From Neisseria perflava (GTDB taxonomy: Bacteria > Pseudomonadota > Gammaproteobacteria > Burkholderiales > Neisseriaceae), in the NCBI RefSeq assembly GCF_024170405.1, contig NZ_JALJYC010000002.1:62001-126000 (forward strand): a stretch of DNA of 64,000 nucleotides, in the 5' to 3' direction. The position numbers and the translations under genes were made by a program. Shown in pieces: positions 40,232-49,136 of this stretch. Each line of letters begins with the position of its first letter. Within the stretch, counting starts at the first letter, position 1. The notes below the pieces were generated by a model that had not been told where the DNA came from, searched no databases, and saw only the letters and a list, made by a program, of their open reading frames with translations.

Positions 40232-40723
40232 ATGACTCTGATTCAACGCATCAACCTCTTGACCGATTTTGTCGGCAAGCAGCTCAAAACCCTCTTCGGC
40301 AACGTCGGCACGCTGACCGACCTGACCACCGACGATAAAACCAGCCTCGTCGGGGCGGTCAACGAATTGAAAACCGGCTTGGACAACGCCAACACCGGCG
40401 GCAGCGGCGCAGCGATTGACGACAGCACCCCGTCTGCCTCAAGCGCTTATTCCTCCGCCAAAACCAACGCCCTCATCCAGCAGCTTAAAAACGAGCTGCT
40501 CGGCGGCGCGGGCGAAGCCTACGACACCCTCAAAGAGCTGGAAGACGCGCTGAAAAACGACCAATCCACCGCCGCCGCGCTCGCCCAAGCCGTTGCCCTG
40601 CGCCTGCGCCTCGACGAAGCGCAAACCCTCAGCAGCGAGCAGAAAGCCGCCGTCGAGCAGACCCTGAATCTGGGCGATACCGACACCGACTTCGTCGCCC
40701 GCCTGGAGGCCGCCTTATCATGA
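40232..40723 (+). CDS. Tail fibre protein
   Basis: A 163-residue protein. The stretch DLTTDDKTSLVGAVNEL is the common fibre motif found in phage tail fibres, followed by a Ser/Ala linker and a coiled coil (QLKNELLGGAGEAYDTLKELEDAL). AAAGGATAAACC precedes the ATG. The end overlaps the receptor-tip gene. Confidence 0.75.
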   Translation: MTLIQRINLLTDFVGKQLKTLFGNVGTLTDLTTDDKTSLVGAVNELKTGLDNANTGGSGAAIDDSTPSASSAYSSAKTNALIQQLKNELLGGAGEAYDTLKELEDALKNDQSTAAALAQAVALRLRLDEAQTLSSEQKAAVEQTLNLGDTDTDFVARLEAALS

Positions 40724-41076
40724 CTCTGGTGCAGCAGCTTAATGCCTTAGTGGACAAATTAGCCGCCTTATTCAAAGCGCAGCAGGCCGCCCAGCCGCTG
40801 AAAAACTTCCAATCCGGCAGCATTCCCGTCGGCGGCCTGCCGGGTTATCCCACCGACGGCAATACGGGTAACGCAACCTCTTACTGGATTGAGTTTCCCG
40901 TGGCATACAGCAGTAAACCGATGGTGTTTATCGAGCAGGAGCGCACCATGAACGGCACTTATTTCTGCACCAAATGGAACGCCAACGACGAAGAAGCCTG
41001 CAAGGGCTTTTGGGTACGCACCAACTATTCGTCTGCGGCAATGGGCGTACAGTGGTTTGCGTTTAGCGCGGAATAA
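40720..41076 (+). CDS. Tail fibre tip protein
   Basis: A 118-residue protein. An N-terminal helix similar to that of the previous gene (MTLVQQLNALVDKLAALFKAQ) is followed by a compact beta domain (YWIEFPVAYSSKPMVFIEQERTMNGTYFCTKW) typical of fibre tips. It may decide which neisserial surface structure is bound. Confidence 0.68.
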   Translation: MTLVQQLNALVDKLAALFKAQQAAQPLKNFQSGSIPVGGLPGYPTDGNTGNATSYWIEFPVAYSSKPMVFIEQERTMNGTYFCTKWNANDEEACKGFWVRTNYSSAAMGVQWFAFSAE

Positions 41077-41254
41077 GAAACAGAAAGGAGAAAAGGCTTG
41101 AAATAACAGGATTAGATAAAGAGGGACGGTGGCACGGCGGTGTTGGCGCACCAACCGCGCCAGCCAAGCAGGGAGAAGCTGCATTGACTTCAAGGCCGTC
41201 TTGCTTCGCGCGAAGCAGGCGGGATTCTACACGAATCGTAAGGAAATGCAAAAG

Positions 41255-41365
41255 ATGACCTACCGCGAAATGCACTGCGGCCGCTGCAACAAGCTGCTGG
41301 CCAAAGGCAGCGGCAGCGTGCAAATCAAATGCCACCGCTGCAAACACATCAATACATTCAATTAA
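41255..41365 (+). CDS. Com-like zinc-finger translational regulator
   Basis: A 36-residue protein, MTYREMHCGRCNKLLAKGSG followed by a second knuckle CHRCKH. CGRC...CHRC and the core CNKLLAK match Mu Com, which binds mRNA and allows translation of the DNA-modification gene mom. TAAGGAAATGC lies before ATG 41255. Here it precedes two DNA methyltransferases instead of mom. Confidence 0.85.
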   Translation: MTYREMHCGRCNKLLAKGSGSVQIKCHRCKHINTFN

Positions 41366-41377
41366 TTACTTCACTGA

Positions 41378-41390
41378 GTGCCGCGAGCAC
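41378..41390 (+). promoter_or_regulatory. Candidate Com-binding hairpin before the cytosine methyltransferase
   Basis: GTGC-CGCGA-GCAC in the context GAGTGCCGCGAGCACC, 48 bases before the start of the gene at 41438. It pairs in the same form as the hairpin at 42292-42304, with a T-A/C-G exchange in the stem. Confidence 0.5.
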
Positions 41391-41437
41391 CGTTTTTAAC
41401 CCTTCAAGAGCGCCCCGAGTGTCGAGGAAAGGACAAA

Positions 41438-42274
41438 ATGGATGCCACAGCACCATCAAAACCCACCGTCGGCAGCCTGTTTGCAGGCATCGGCGGCTTC
41501 GACCTCGGCTTCGAGCAAGCCGGATTTCAGACGGCCTGGCAAGTCGAAATCGCCGACTTCCCCCACGAAGCCTTGCGCGACCGCTTTCCCCATGCCAAAC
41601 AGTTCCGCGACGTTACCACCTGCCTGCCCGAACTCTGGCGCACCGATGTCGTCATTGGCGGATTTCCGTGCCAAGACGTTTCTACGATGGGCAAAAGAGC
41701 GGGACTTGGCGGCAAAAGAACAGGCTTGTTCTTTAACGCCATGCACATCGTCGATACCCTCAAACCGCGCTGGCTGGTGCTTGAAAATATCACCAGTCTA
41801 CTCTCTAGCAACAATGGTCGAGACTTCCAAACGGTACTTGCAACGCTTGCCGAGTGCGGGTATGTGGGATTTTGGCGCGTGCTTGACGCTCGTTATTTCG
41901 GAGTCCCCACAAAACGCCGCCGCGTATTCATTTGCGCCGGTTTGGGAGAGCAACCCCCATTGGAGTTTATGGGTGATGCCGGATCAGTGGCACGCGTTTC
42001 TGGGCAGACAGAACCGTGCAGCCCCTGGGCGGATGCGCACCCTACGTTACTTGCGGGACTTGACAGCGGCACCAGTATCGACCTCGGTTGTTCAAACATC
42101 GTCGCTGTCGCCGATGGACGGCATCAGATGGTTGAGCGGCAAAGAGCGTCTGAAAATCATGGGTTTCGACGCGGACTGGGTGACACCGACTTTATTGCGT
42201 CTAAAGCTGCCGGAAACGCCGTCTGTCCGCCGGTCGCACGCTGGATTGCCGAAAAACTCATCAAAACCTTCTGA
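41438..42274 (+). CDS. DNA C5-cytosine methyltransferase
   Basis: A 278-residue enzyme. Motif I VGSLFAGIGGFDLGFEQAGF binds AdoMet; motif IV GGFPCQDVS carries the catalytic Cys; motif VI LVLENI; motif VIII FGVPTKRRRVF; then the target-recognition region and motifs IX/X (GNAVCPPVARWIAE). GAGGAAAGGAC precedes ATG 41438. No restriction enzyme gene is nearby, so it probably protects phage DNA from host restriction. The variable region is short for the family. Confidence 0.93.
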   Translation: MDATAPSKPTVGSLFAGIGGFDLGFEQAGFQTAWQVEIADFPHEALRDRFPHAKQFRDVTTCLPELWRTDVVIGGFPCQDVSTMGKRAGLGGKRTGLFFNAMHIVDTLKPRWLVLENITSLLSSNNGRDFQTVLATLAECGYVGFWRVLDARYFGVPTKRRRVFICAGLGEQPPLEFMGDAGSVARVSGQTEPCSPWADAHPTLLAGLDSGTSIDLGCSNIVAVADGRHQMVERQRASENHGFRRGLGDTDFIASKAAGNAVCPPVARWIAEKLIKTF

Positions 42275-42291
42275 TTAACCGATAAGGCAGA

Positions 42292-42304
42292 GCGCCGCGA
42301 GTGC
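42292..42304 (+). promoter_or_regulatory. Candidate Com-binding hairpin before the adenine methyltransferase
   Basis: GCGC-CGCGA-GTGC in the context GAGCGCCGCGAGTGCC. It ends nine bases before the start codon and takes the place of a ribosome site: the only AAGG lies before the hairpin. See 41378-41390. Confidence 0.5.
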
Positions 42305-42313
42305 CTGCTTTCT

Positions 42314-43150
42314 ATGACTGTTTACCATAAAGCCCCGCTGCCCTTTGTCGGGCAAAAACGCAACTTTCTTCAAGCCTTTAGGCAGGTGTTGGCCGGGATT
42401 CCCGCCGATGGCGCAGGCTGGACGATGATTGACGTATTCGGCGGCAGCGGCCTGTTGGCGCACACCGCCAAACGCTGCAAACCCGCCGCACGCGTGATAT
42501 ATAACGATTTCGACGGCTACGCCGAACGGCTGCGTCATATTCCCGACACCAACCGCTTACGGCGGATATTGTCCGATTTATTACGCGATTTCCCGCGCGA
42601 CAAACATCTGGACAAATCCGCCAAAGCTGCCGTGGTGCAGACTATTCAAGACTTTGACGGCTTTAAAGACATCCACTGCCTGCGCTCTTGGCTGCTCTTT
42701 AGCGGCAATCAGGCAGGCACATTGGACGAGTTTTACCGCAAACACATGTACCACACCGTCCGCCGCACCGATTACCCGACGGCAGACGGCTACTTGGAGG
42801 GATTAGAAATTGCACGCGCACCGTTCCAAACCCTGCTGCCACCGTACCTCGCGCAGCCGAACACCCTGCTTATCCTCGACCCGCCGTACGTTTCCACCAT
42901 GCAGGGCATGTATGCCAACGCGCATTATTTCGGCATGGCCGACTTTCTACGCCTTATGCACATGGTGCGCCCGCCTTTCGTACTCTTCGGCAGCACACGC
43001 AGCGAGCTGTTGGCTTATTTGGATTATGTAAAAGAGTGCCGACCGGAGGAGTGGGCGGCGAAGTTTGAGGGGGTAAATAAGATTTCACTAACGGCCAGTG
43101 TTGCGCGGGGTGTAGCTGGGTATGAGGATAATATGCTGTGGCGGTTTTAG
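42314..43150 (+). CDS. DNA N6-adenine methyltransferase (D12/Dam class)
   Basis: A 278-residue enzyme. AdoMet-binding motif I is DVFGGSGLLAH, an N-terminal PFVGQKRNF is as in Dam-class enzymes, and the catalytic motif is LDPPYVSTMQG. It follows the cytosine enzyme by 39 bases and is the last phage gene before the right end. Together with the Com-like protein it replaces the mom function of Mu. Confidence 0.93.
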   Translation: MTVYHKAPLPFVGQKRNFLQAFRQVLAGIPADGAGWTMIDVFGGSGLLAHTAKRCKPAARVIYNDFDGYAERLRHIPDTNRLRRILSDLLRDFPRDKHLDKSAKAAVVQTIQDFDGFKDIHCLRSWLLFSGNQAGTLDEFYRKHMYHTVRRTDYPTADGYLEGLEIARAPFQTLLPPYLAQPNTLLILDPPYVSTMQGMYANAHYFGMADFLRLMHMVRPPFVLFGSTRSELLAYLDYVKECRPEEWAAKFEGVNKISLTASVARGVAGYEDNMLWRF

Positions 43151-43195
43151 CGGAGGATTAAAGCCCGTTTAAAATAAATTTAAACGGGCAGGATT

Positions 43196-43261
43196 GGTGC
43201 AAAAGCTGGAGAAATTATCAGCGCCAGCCGGTGCAAAAGGTAGCGAAATTTAGTGCAAAAG
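43196..43261. promoter_or_regulatory. Right-end transposase-binding repeats
   Basis: GGTGCAAAAG at 43196-43205 and 43230-43239 and AGTGCAAAAG at 43252-43261. The first two are followed by five bases and GAAATT. They are inverted relative to the left-end sites. The outermost copy is 16 bases from the terminus. Confidence 0.75.
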
Positions 43262-43277
43262 ATTTCGGCGCGTTACA

Positions 43278-43282
43278 CTTGT
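43278..43282. repeat. Target-site duplication, right copy
   Basis: CTTGT, identical to 1515-1519 at the left end. Confidence 0.8.
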
Positions 43283-43538
43283 CGGAAGTCACCCGATACA
43301 CAATGATGTAGTTCGGATGGGCGATTTTTTCCCGCGTACCGGCCACACGGCCGCGACGGTTGATGTAGGGCATTTCCCCAAGCCGTTCGGCCGCTTCGTA
43401 AAGAATAAACTTCATTTGATCGGCGGCCTGCGGATTATCTCGGGCAATATAATCGACAATCTCAATCAAATCCGAACGGGCAGCGGTTTTCCATTCAACG
43501 GGCAGTACGGGCGGTCTTTCTGCGTTCCAGTTCGGCAT
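43278..43538 (-). pseudogene. RelE/ParE-type toxin, N-terminal part, split by the prophage
   Basis: The frame VEWKTAARSDLIEIVDYIARDNPQAADQMKF...NYIIVYRVTSDK is a ParE-family toxin lacking its last strand. At 43277 it runs into phage DNA and would end with a foreign tail at 43218. The missing codons are at 1467-1518. An ATG at 43538, inside the antitoxin gene, is the likely start, although there is no good ribosome site and translation may be coupled. Confidence 0.87.
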
Positions 43539-43692
43539 CCATGGCGGCCAGAGCCTCATCATGCGGTAAGGCCGGGCGGATATCACACAGGGAGGCCTCT
43601 ACCTTGGCACGCAGCCAGGTATCGTAACTGTCGGCTTCGGCTTGAGTATCGAAAACATCAACCAGTGGATCGAGTTTTAAGACAGTATTCAT
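43495..43692 (-). CDS. Antitoxin of the split RelE/ParE-type module
   Basis: A 65-residue protein (MNTVLKLDPLVDVFDTQAEADSYDTWLRAKVEASL). The C-terminal helical, charged tail (EALAAMDAELERRKTARTAR) is typical of antitoxins that wrap ParE toxins. AAAGGG precedes the ATG. It is complete and belongs to the chromosome, not the phage; with its toxin broken it is an orphan. Confidence 0.8.
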   Translation of the reverse strand: MNTVLKLDPLVDVFDTQAEADSYDTWLRAKVEASLCDIRPALPHDEALAAMDAELERRKTARTAR

Positions 43693-43805
43693 AGTAAACC
43701 CTTTCAAATGAAGGGATATTTTATCTTGAAATGCCCATCTAGGAAACACATACGGATACCGCAGCGCAACAACAGACTGTATACCCGCCTACGCTGCCCA
43801 CCCGT

Positions 43806-45278
43806 TTAACTCGAACAGCTCACGCACACCGCCGCCATTTCCGCCGGCGCAGGGACGGCGAAATCGGCAAATTCGGCGCGTTCCTGATACGGGTCGGCCA
43901 AGCAGCGGCGCAGGCGTTCAATTTCGCGGTAGTCGCCGTTTTTCGCCAGCGCAATGGCTTGTTCGGCCAAATAATTGCGTAAGACATACAAGGGGTTGGT
44001 GCGATTCATGCGCTCGGCGCGTTCAAGAGGGTTGTTGTTTTCGGCACGCAGGCGTTGGCGGTAGCGCCCCATCCAGCGGCTGAACGCGGCCGGAATATCA
44101 TCGCCAAAAAGTGCCGCCAATTCAGACGGCAGCGGGTCGCCGTGAACATTGCTCACGCCGCTTAAATGGCGGAAATACAGGGTAAAATCCACGCCCCTAC
44201 CTTGCAGTGCGGCAAACATATCCGCCACCAGCGCGTCATCATCATGCTGCGCGGTCAACAGGCCGAGCTTGGGGCGCATGGCATTGAGATAGGCCGTCTG
44301 AAAATCGTTTGGCCATTGTTCCAACAAGGCATTGATGTCGTCGATGGCAATCAGCCCTTGCAGCGCCTGCGCCAGCGCGGAAATATTCCAATGCGCGATA
44401 TACGGCTGGGCATTGTAGGCGTAGCGGCCTTTGCCGTCGGAGTGGTTGCAGATATGGTGGCGGTCGTAAGCCTCCATAAAGCCGAACGGCCCGTAATCTA
44501 TGGTCAGCCCCAGCGCGGACATATTGTCGGTATTCAACACGCCGTGGCAGAAGCCGACGCTCTGCCAGCGGGCGGCGAGTTCGGCGGTGCGCAGGGCAAT
44601 CTGTTGCAGCAGCGCGAGATAGGGATTTTCGGCGGCGGCGCAGTCGGGATAATGGTGGCGGATAACATAATCAGCCAGCGTTTTCACTTCGTCTTCCCGC
44701 CCTTTGTAAAACAGGTATTCAAAATGGCCGAAACGAATAAACGACGGCGCAACGCGGGTCAGCACGGCAGCGGTTTCCGCCTCTTCGCGGTACACGGAGT
44801 CATCGCTGCCGGTCAGCGCCAGCGCACGCGTGGTCGGAATACCGAGGCCGTGCATGGCCTCGGAGCAGAGATACTCGCGTATGCTGGAGCGCAACACGGC
44901 GCGGCCGTCGGCAAAGCGCGAATACGGCGTTTTGCCCGCGCCTTTGAGCTGCCATTCCCAACGGCGGCCTACTTCGTCCAGCGTATCGCCGATGAGCAGC
45001 GCGCGCCCGTCGCCCAAACGCGGGGTATAAACGCCAAACTGGTGGCCACTATATACGGTGGCAATCGGCTGCGGCTGGTAATGTCCGGCGCTGCCGGAGA
45101 GATAGGCCAAATTGTCGGCTGTTTTGAAATCGTTTTCAGACGGCAGGCCGAGTTCTGCCAACAAATCAGCGTTGACTGCCACCCAATACGGCGCGTTTAA
45201 CGGCTCGGGATTGACGCTGGAATAGAAGGTGTTGGGGAGTTCGGCATATTGCGGGGTGTGCAGGGGGAGCGTGTGCAT
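43806..45278 (-). CDS. selO: Protein adenylyltransferase SelO
   Basis: A 490-residue pseudokinase-fold enzyme of the YdiU/SelO family that transfers AMP to protein substrates under oxidative stress. Family motifs: YSGHQFGVYTPRLGDGRALLIGD near residue 76, LKGAGKTPYSRFADGRAVLRSSIRE, and GVLNTDNMSALGLTIDYGPFGF with the metal-binding N and D. The C-terminus ends VCVSCSS; in eukaryotes and some bacteria a selenocysteine sits near that place. Confidence 0.95.
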   Translation of the reverse strand: MHTLPLHTPQYAELPNTFYSSVNPEPLNAPYWVAVNADLLAELGLPSENDFKTADNLAYLSGSAGHYQPQPIATVYSGHQFGVYTPRLGDGRALLIGDTLDEVGRRWEWQLKGAGKTPYSRFADGRAVLRSSIREYLCSEAMHGLGIPTTRALALTGSDDSVYREEAETAAVLTRVAPSFIRFGHFEYLFYKGREDEVKTLADYVIRHHYPDCAAAENPYLALLQQIALRTAELAARWQSVGFCHGVLNTDNMSALGLTIDYGPFGFMEAYDRHHICNHSDGKGRYAYNAQPYIAHWNISALAQALQGLIAIDDINALLEQWPNDFQTAYLNAMRPKLGLLTAQHDDDALVADMFAALQGRGVDFTLYFRHLSGVSNVHGDPLPSELAALFGDDIPAAFSRWMGRYRQRLRAENNNPLERAERMNRTNPLYVLRNYLAEQAIALAKNGDYREIERLRRCLADPYQERAEFADFAVPAPAEMAAVCVSCSS

Positions 45279-45475
45279 AGTGTTATCCTGTTTTCGGTTT
45301 GGCTACAATAGCATAGTTTGGATTTAATGGGTATTCGATAGTTTATTGTTCAAAACTATTGAATTACAGGCCGTCTGAAAATGCGCAAAAAACATACCGC
45401 ATATGCCGACAACTAGCCCAAACACCACGTTTTTCTTTATAATCAAACCATTCTATTTTTTCAGACGGCCTCACC

Positions 45476-45970
45476 ATGACTACCCTGCTCCAGCTTTCCG
45501 ACCTCAATCCGCAAGATCCCACCGAATTGCTTTATACCCTTAGCGCCGTCTGTTTGGACTACACCGCGCAAAGGGGCGATGAAGAAATGGCCGCGCTAAA
45601 CGACGAGCAGCACACGTTGGTTGCCTATTGCTATCTCGACAGCCAGGTGCAGGAAGGCGGCTTTGTGCAACTGATTGCGGCGGGCTACGGCGAATATATT
45701 TTCCATAACCCCGTGGCCGACAGCCTGCGCCGCTGGCGGATTAAGCCGACACCGAAAATTTTGGACAAGGCCAAAGCCCTGTATGCAAAATACGGCGCAG
45801 AAATTGAAGCGTTGGCGGAAAACGATACGCCTTTAGCCGACATCCGCGCCAAATTTAGTGATTTTGAAGAACTCGACGGCGAATATTACGAAGCCGCCGA
45901 TGAGGATTTGGCGGCAGCGGCGAAATATGTGTTGGATAATTGGGCGAAATTTGCCGAAATTGCGGATTAA
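45476..45970 (+). CDS. DNA-mimic protein DMP19 family
   Basis: A 164-residue, highly acidic protein (DUF4375). The family features are SQVQEGGFVQLIAAGYGEYIF and a C-terminal acidic tail (EELDGEYYEAADEDLAAAAKYV). In N. meningitidis DMP19 mimics DNA and sequesters the repressor NHTF. A DUS lies directly before the ATG. Near the phage, but on the chromosomal side of the toxin-antitoxin locus. Confidence 0.88.
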   Translation: MTTLLQLSDLNPQDPTELLYTLSAVCLDYTAQRGDEEMAALNDEQHTLVAYCYLDSQVQEGGFVQLIAAGYGEYIFHNPVADSLRRWRIKPTPKILDKAKALYAKYGAEIEALAENDTPLADIRAKFSDFEELDGEYYEAADEDLAAAAKYVLDNWAKFAEIAD

Positions 45971-45989
45971 GTGTACCGTACCCGTCGTA

Positions 45990-46222
45990 AGCCGGATGAC
46001 AAACCCAGCAAAATATTTGGAAACTATAGTCGGATATAGTCGGAAAAATTAGGTTCTGTGACAGCGTTGGCCTCTCCTTGCCGTATTACTTACTCTTAAC
46101 ACTGTCTGCGGCTCGCCACTTTATGCCAGAATTTACTTTTTCCAACTGTATATTGTGTCAGGTTTTCTCAAAAAGCCGGAGGCCGTCTGAAACAAATTCC
46201 GTTTCAAATGGCCTCCGGCTTT
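45990..46222. other. Intergenic stretch with degenerate neisserial repeat remnant and terminator
   Basis: The segment near 46063-46118 (GTTGGCCTCTCCTTGCCGTATTAC, CTGTCTGCGGCTCGCC) resembles from memory a decayed piece of a common neisserial intergenic repeat. At 46173-46222 an extended DUS inverted repeat (AGCCGGAGGCCGTCTGAAAC) forms a terminator for the gene at 46247-47440. Confidence 0.45.
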
Positions 46223-46246
46223 ATCTTAAATTCAAGCACTCATACT

Positions 46247-47440
46247 TTATGGTTGCTTGCCGAACTCGGCAGTCTGCACCATCCATTTAAGCGCCTGTTC
46301 ACTCAAGGTCACACCCAATCCATATCGGTCGGAAATCCACATCCTACCATCACGCAATTCAAGCTGCTCATTAAACAATGGATTAAGCCATTCAAAGTGT
46401 TCCAACCACGGTTCAATCGGATAAGCAGCGGCCAAGTGGATATGGATTTCCATGGCAAAATGCGGGGCGAGTTTCCGACCGTGCCGATGCGCAAGCTGCA
46501 TGATTTGCAAAAACGGGGTAATACCGCCCACACGCGGGGCATCAGGCTGGACAAAGTCGCTGGCGTTACCCAAAATCAACTGCTCGTGTTCGCGGTAACT
46601 GGTCAGCATCTCACCAGTGGCAATCGGAGTATCCAACGCAGTAGTCAGCGCAGCGTGCCCTTCAACATCGTACGCATCGAGCGGCTCTTCAATCCATACC
46701 AAGTCAAACTGCTCCATTTTACGACTCATGCGGATGGCAGTATCTCTGTCCCATTGCTGATTAGCATCAACCATCAGTGGAAAATCACCCAATTCTTTAC
46801 GCACAGCAATCAAACGTTTCAAATCTTCGGCGTTGTCGGGATGGCCGACTTTGAGTTTGATGCCGCCGATACCGCTTTCACGCGAAATGGCAACATTTTT
46901 CAACACTTGCTCAAGAGGAGTATGCAGAAAACCGCCGGAAGTATTGTAGCAGCGCACAGAATCTCGGTGTGCACCTATCAGCTTGGCCAAAGGCAACTTG
47001 GCACGTTTGGCTTTCATATCCCACAAGGCAATGTCAAAGGGGGAAATGGCCTGCACGGTCATACCGCTACGGCCGACCGAGGCACCCGCCCACAATAATT
47101 TGGTGTAAATTTTGTCGATATCGTTGGGATCTTCACCCAACAGATTGTCGGCAATTTCTTTAGCATGGGCAAAAATACCGTAGCCGCCTGCACGTTTAGA
47201 ATAGCTGAAGCCGATACCGTCATAACCGTCGCGGGTACGGATTTCAGCGAATACCATCGCCACTTCAGTTAGCGGTTTTTGGCGACCTGTCAGTACCTTG
47301 GCATCACTGACCGGCGTGGACAGCGGTAAAAAAGCAAGGGATACTTTGACATACTCAATACGGTCGCCGGTTTCAGCGGCGGTTTTGCCGTCGGTAACTT
47401 TGGCATAACTGACGGCATCAGAATTTCCTGAAACAGACAT
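46247..47440 (-). CDS. L-talarate/galactarate dehydratase-like enolase-superfamily enzyme
   Basis: A 397-residue enzyme (MSVSGNSDAVSYAKVTDGKTA). It closely follows the enterobacterial TalrD/GalrD pattern: GGIKLKVG (base Lys), MVDANQQWD and WIEEPLDAYD (metal ligands), ATGEML and HFAMEIHIHL (His dyad). The reaction removes water from acid sugars. AAGGAGT precedes ATG 47440. The base composition is nearer 50% GC than that of neighbours, and it stands alone without transporter or aldolase genes. Confidence 0.9.
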   Translation of the reverse strand: MSVSGNSDAVSYAKVTDGKTAAETGDRIEYVKVSLAFLPLSTPVSDAKVLTGRQKPLTEVAMVFAEIRTRDGYDGIGFSYSKRAGGYGIFAHAKEIADNLLGEDPNDIDKIYTKLLWAGASVGRSGMTVQAISPFDIALWDMKAKRAKLPLAKLIGAHRDSVRCYNTSGGFLHTPLEQVLKNVAISRESGIGGIKLKVGHPDNAEDLKRLIAVRKELGDFPLMVDANQQWDRDTAIRMSRKMEQFDLVWIEEPLDAYDVEGHAALTTALDTPIATGEMLTSYREHEQLILGNASDFVQPDAPRVGGITPFLQIMQLAHRHGRKLAPHFAMEIHIHLAAAYPIEPWLEHFEWLNPLFNEQLELRDGRMWISDRYGLGVTLSEQALKWMVQTAEFGKQP

Positions 47441-47631
47441 ACAATACTCCTTTTGAAGAGAAGAGAAAAAACAATGGTTAGAGATATTGATAGCGAGATG
47501 TTCGGAAAACTGCATATTGGCAGAATTAGATATATGAGTTAATGATAGACAAAATCGTTTAAAAAAACATTGTGCAGATGTCTGACTTTTAAAGATAAAT
47601 CAGATGGATTTTCAAACAATCCTACAATAAT

Positions 47632-47670
47632 AAAAGGCCGTCTGAAACCTTGAGGTTGCAGACGGCCTTA
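47632..47670. terminator. DUS terminator after gdhA
   Basis: AAGGCCGTCTGAAACC and GGTTGCAGACGGCCTT, one mismatch in the second arm. Confidence 0.85.
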
Positions 47671-47697
47671 ACTTTGATATTTTTAATCTATATCAAC

Positions 47698-49083
<1,386 letters not shown>

Positions 49084-49136
49084 TCAGTAGGGCGGAATAT
49101 AAACCCTTTCTTTTTTTGCGACAAGCATTTTTTTGT

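Larger units (their letters stand above)
1519..43277 (+). mobile_element. Mu-like transposable siphovirus prophage
   Basis: The borders are defined by the split toxin gene. CTTG(T) stands just outside both ends (1515-1518/9 and 43278-43281/2). The ends read inwards as TGTGGGGTACTG and TGTAACGCGCCG, and TGCAC follows at bases 21-25 of both. The early region carries a DDE transposase (MuA-like), a MuB-like ATPase, Gam, GemA and Mor. The late region carries a lambda-like decoration/capsid pair, a tail tube, a 1065-residue tape measure and no sheath gene. This combination is known from B3/D3112-like transposable siphophages. All major modules appear open and in order. Confidence 0.93.

Noticed and set aside
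41442..42278. Second 278-codon plus-strand frame over the cytosine methyltransferase
   Set aside because: Same strand, shifted frame, Ser/Pro-rich; all methyltransferase motifs are in the frame from 41438.
43218..43586. Toxin frame read as a complete 122-residue gene
   Set aside because: The last 20 residues are phage end sequence; the real C-terminus is at the other prophage end. A sequencing frameshift was considered and dismissed because the lost codons are found intact at 1467-1517.
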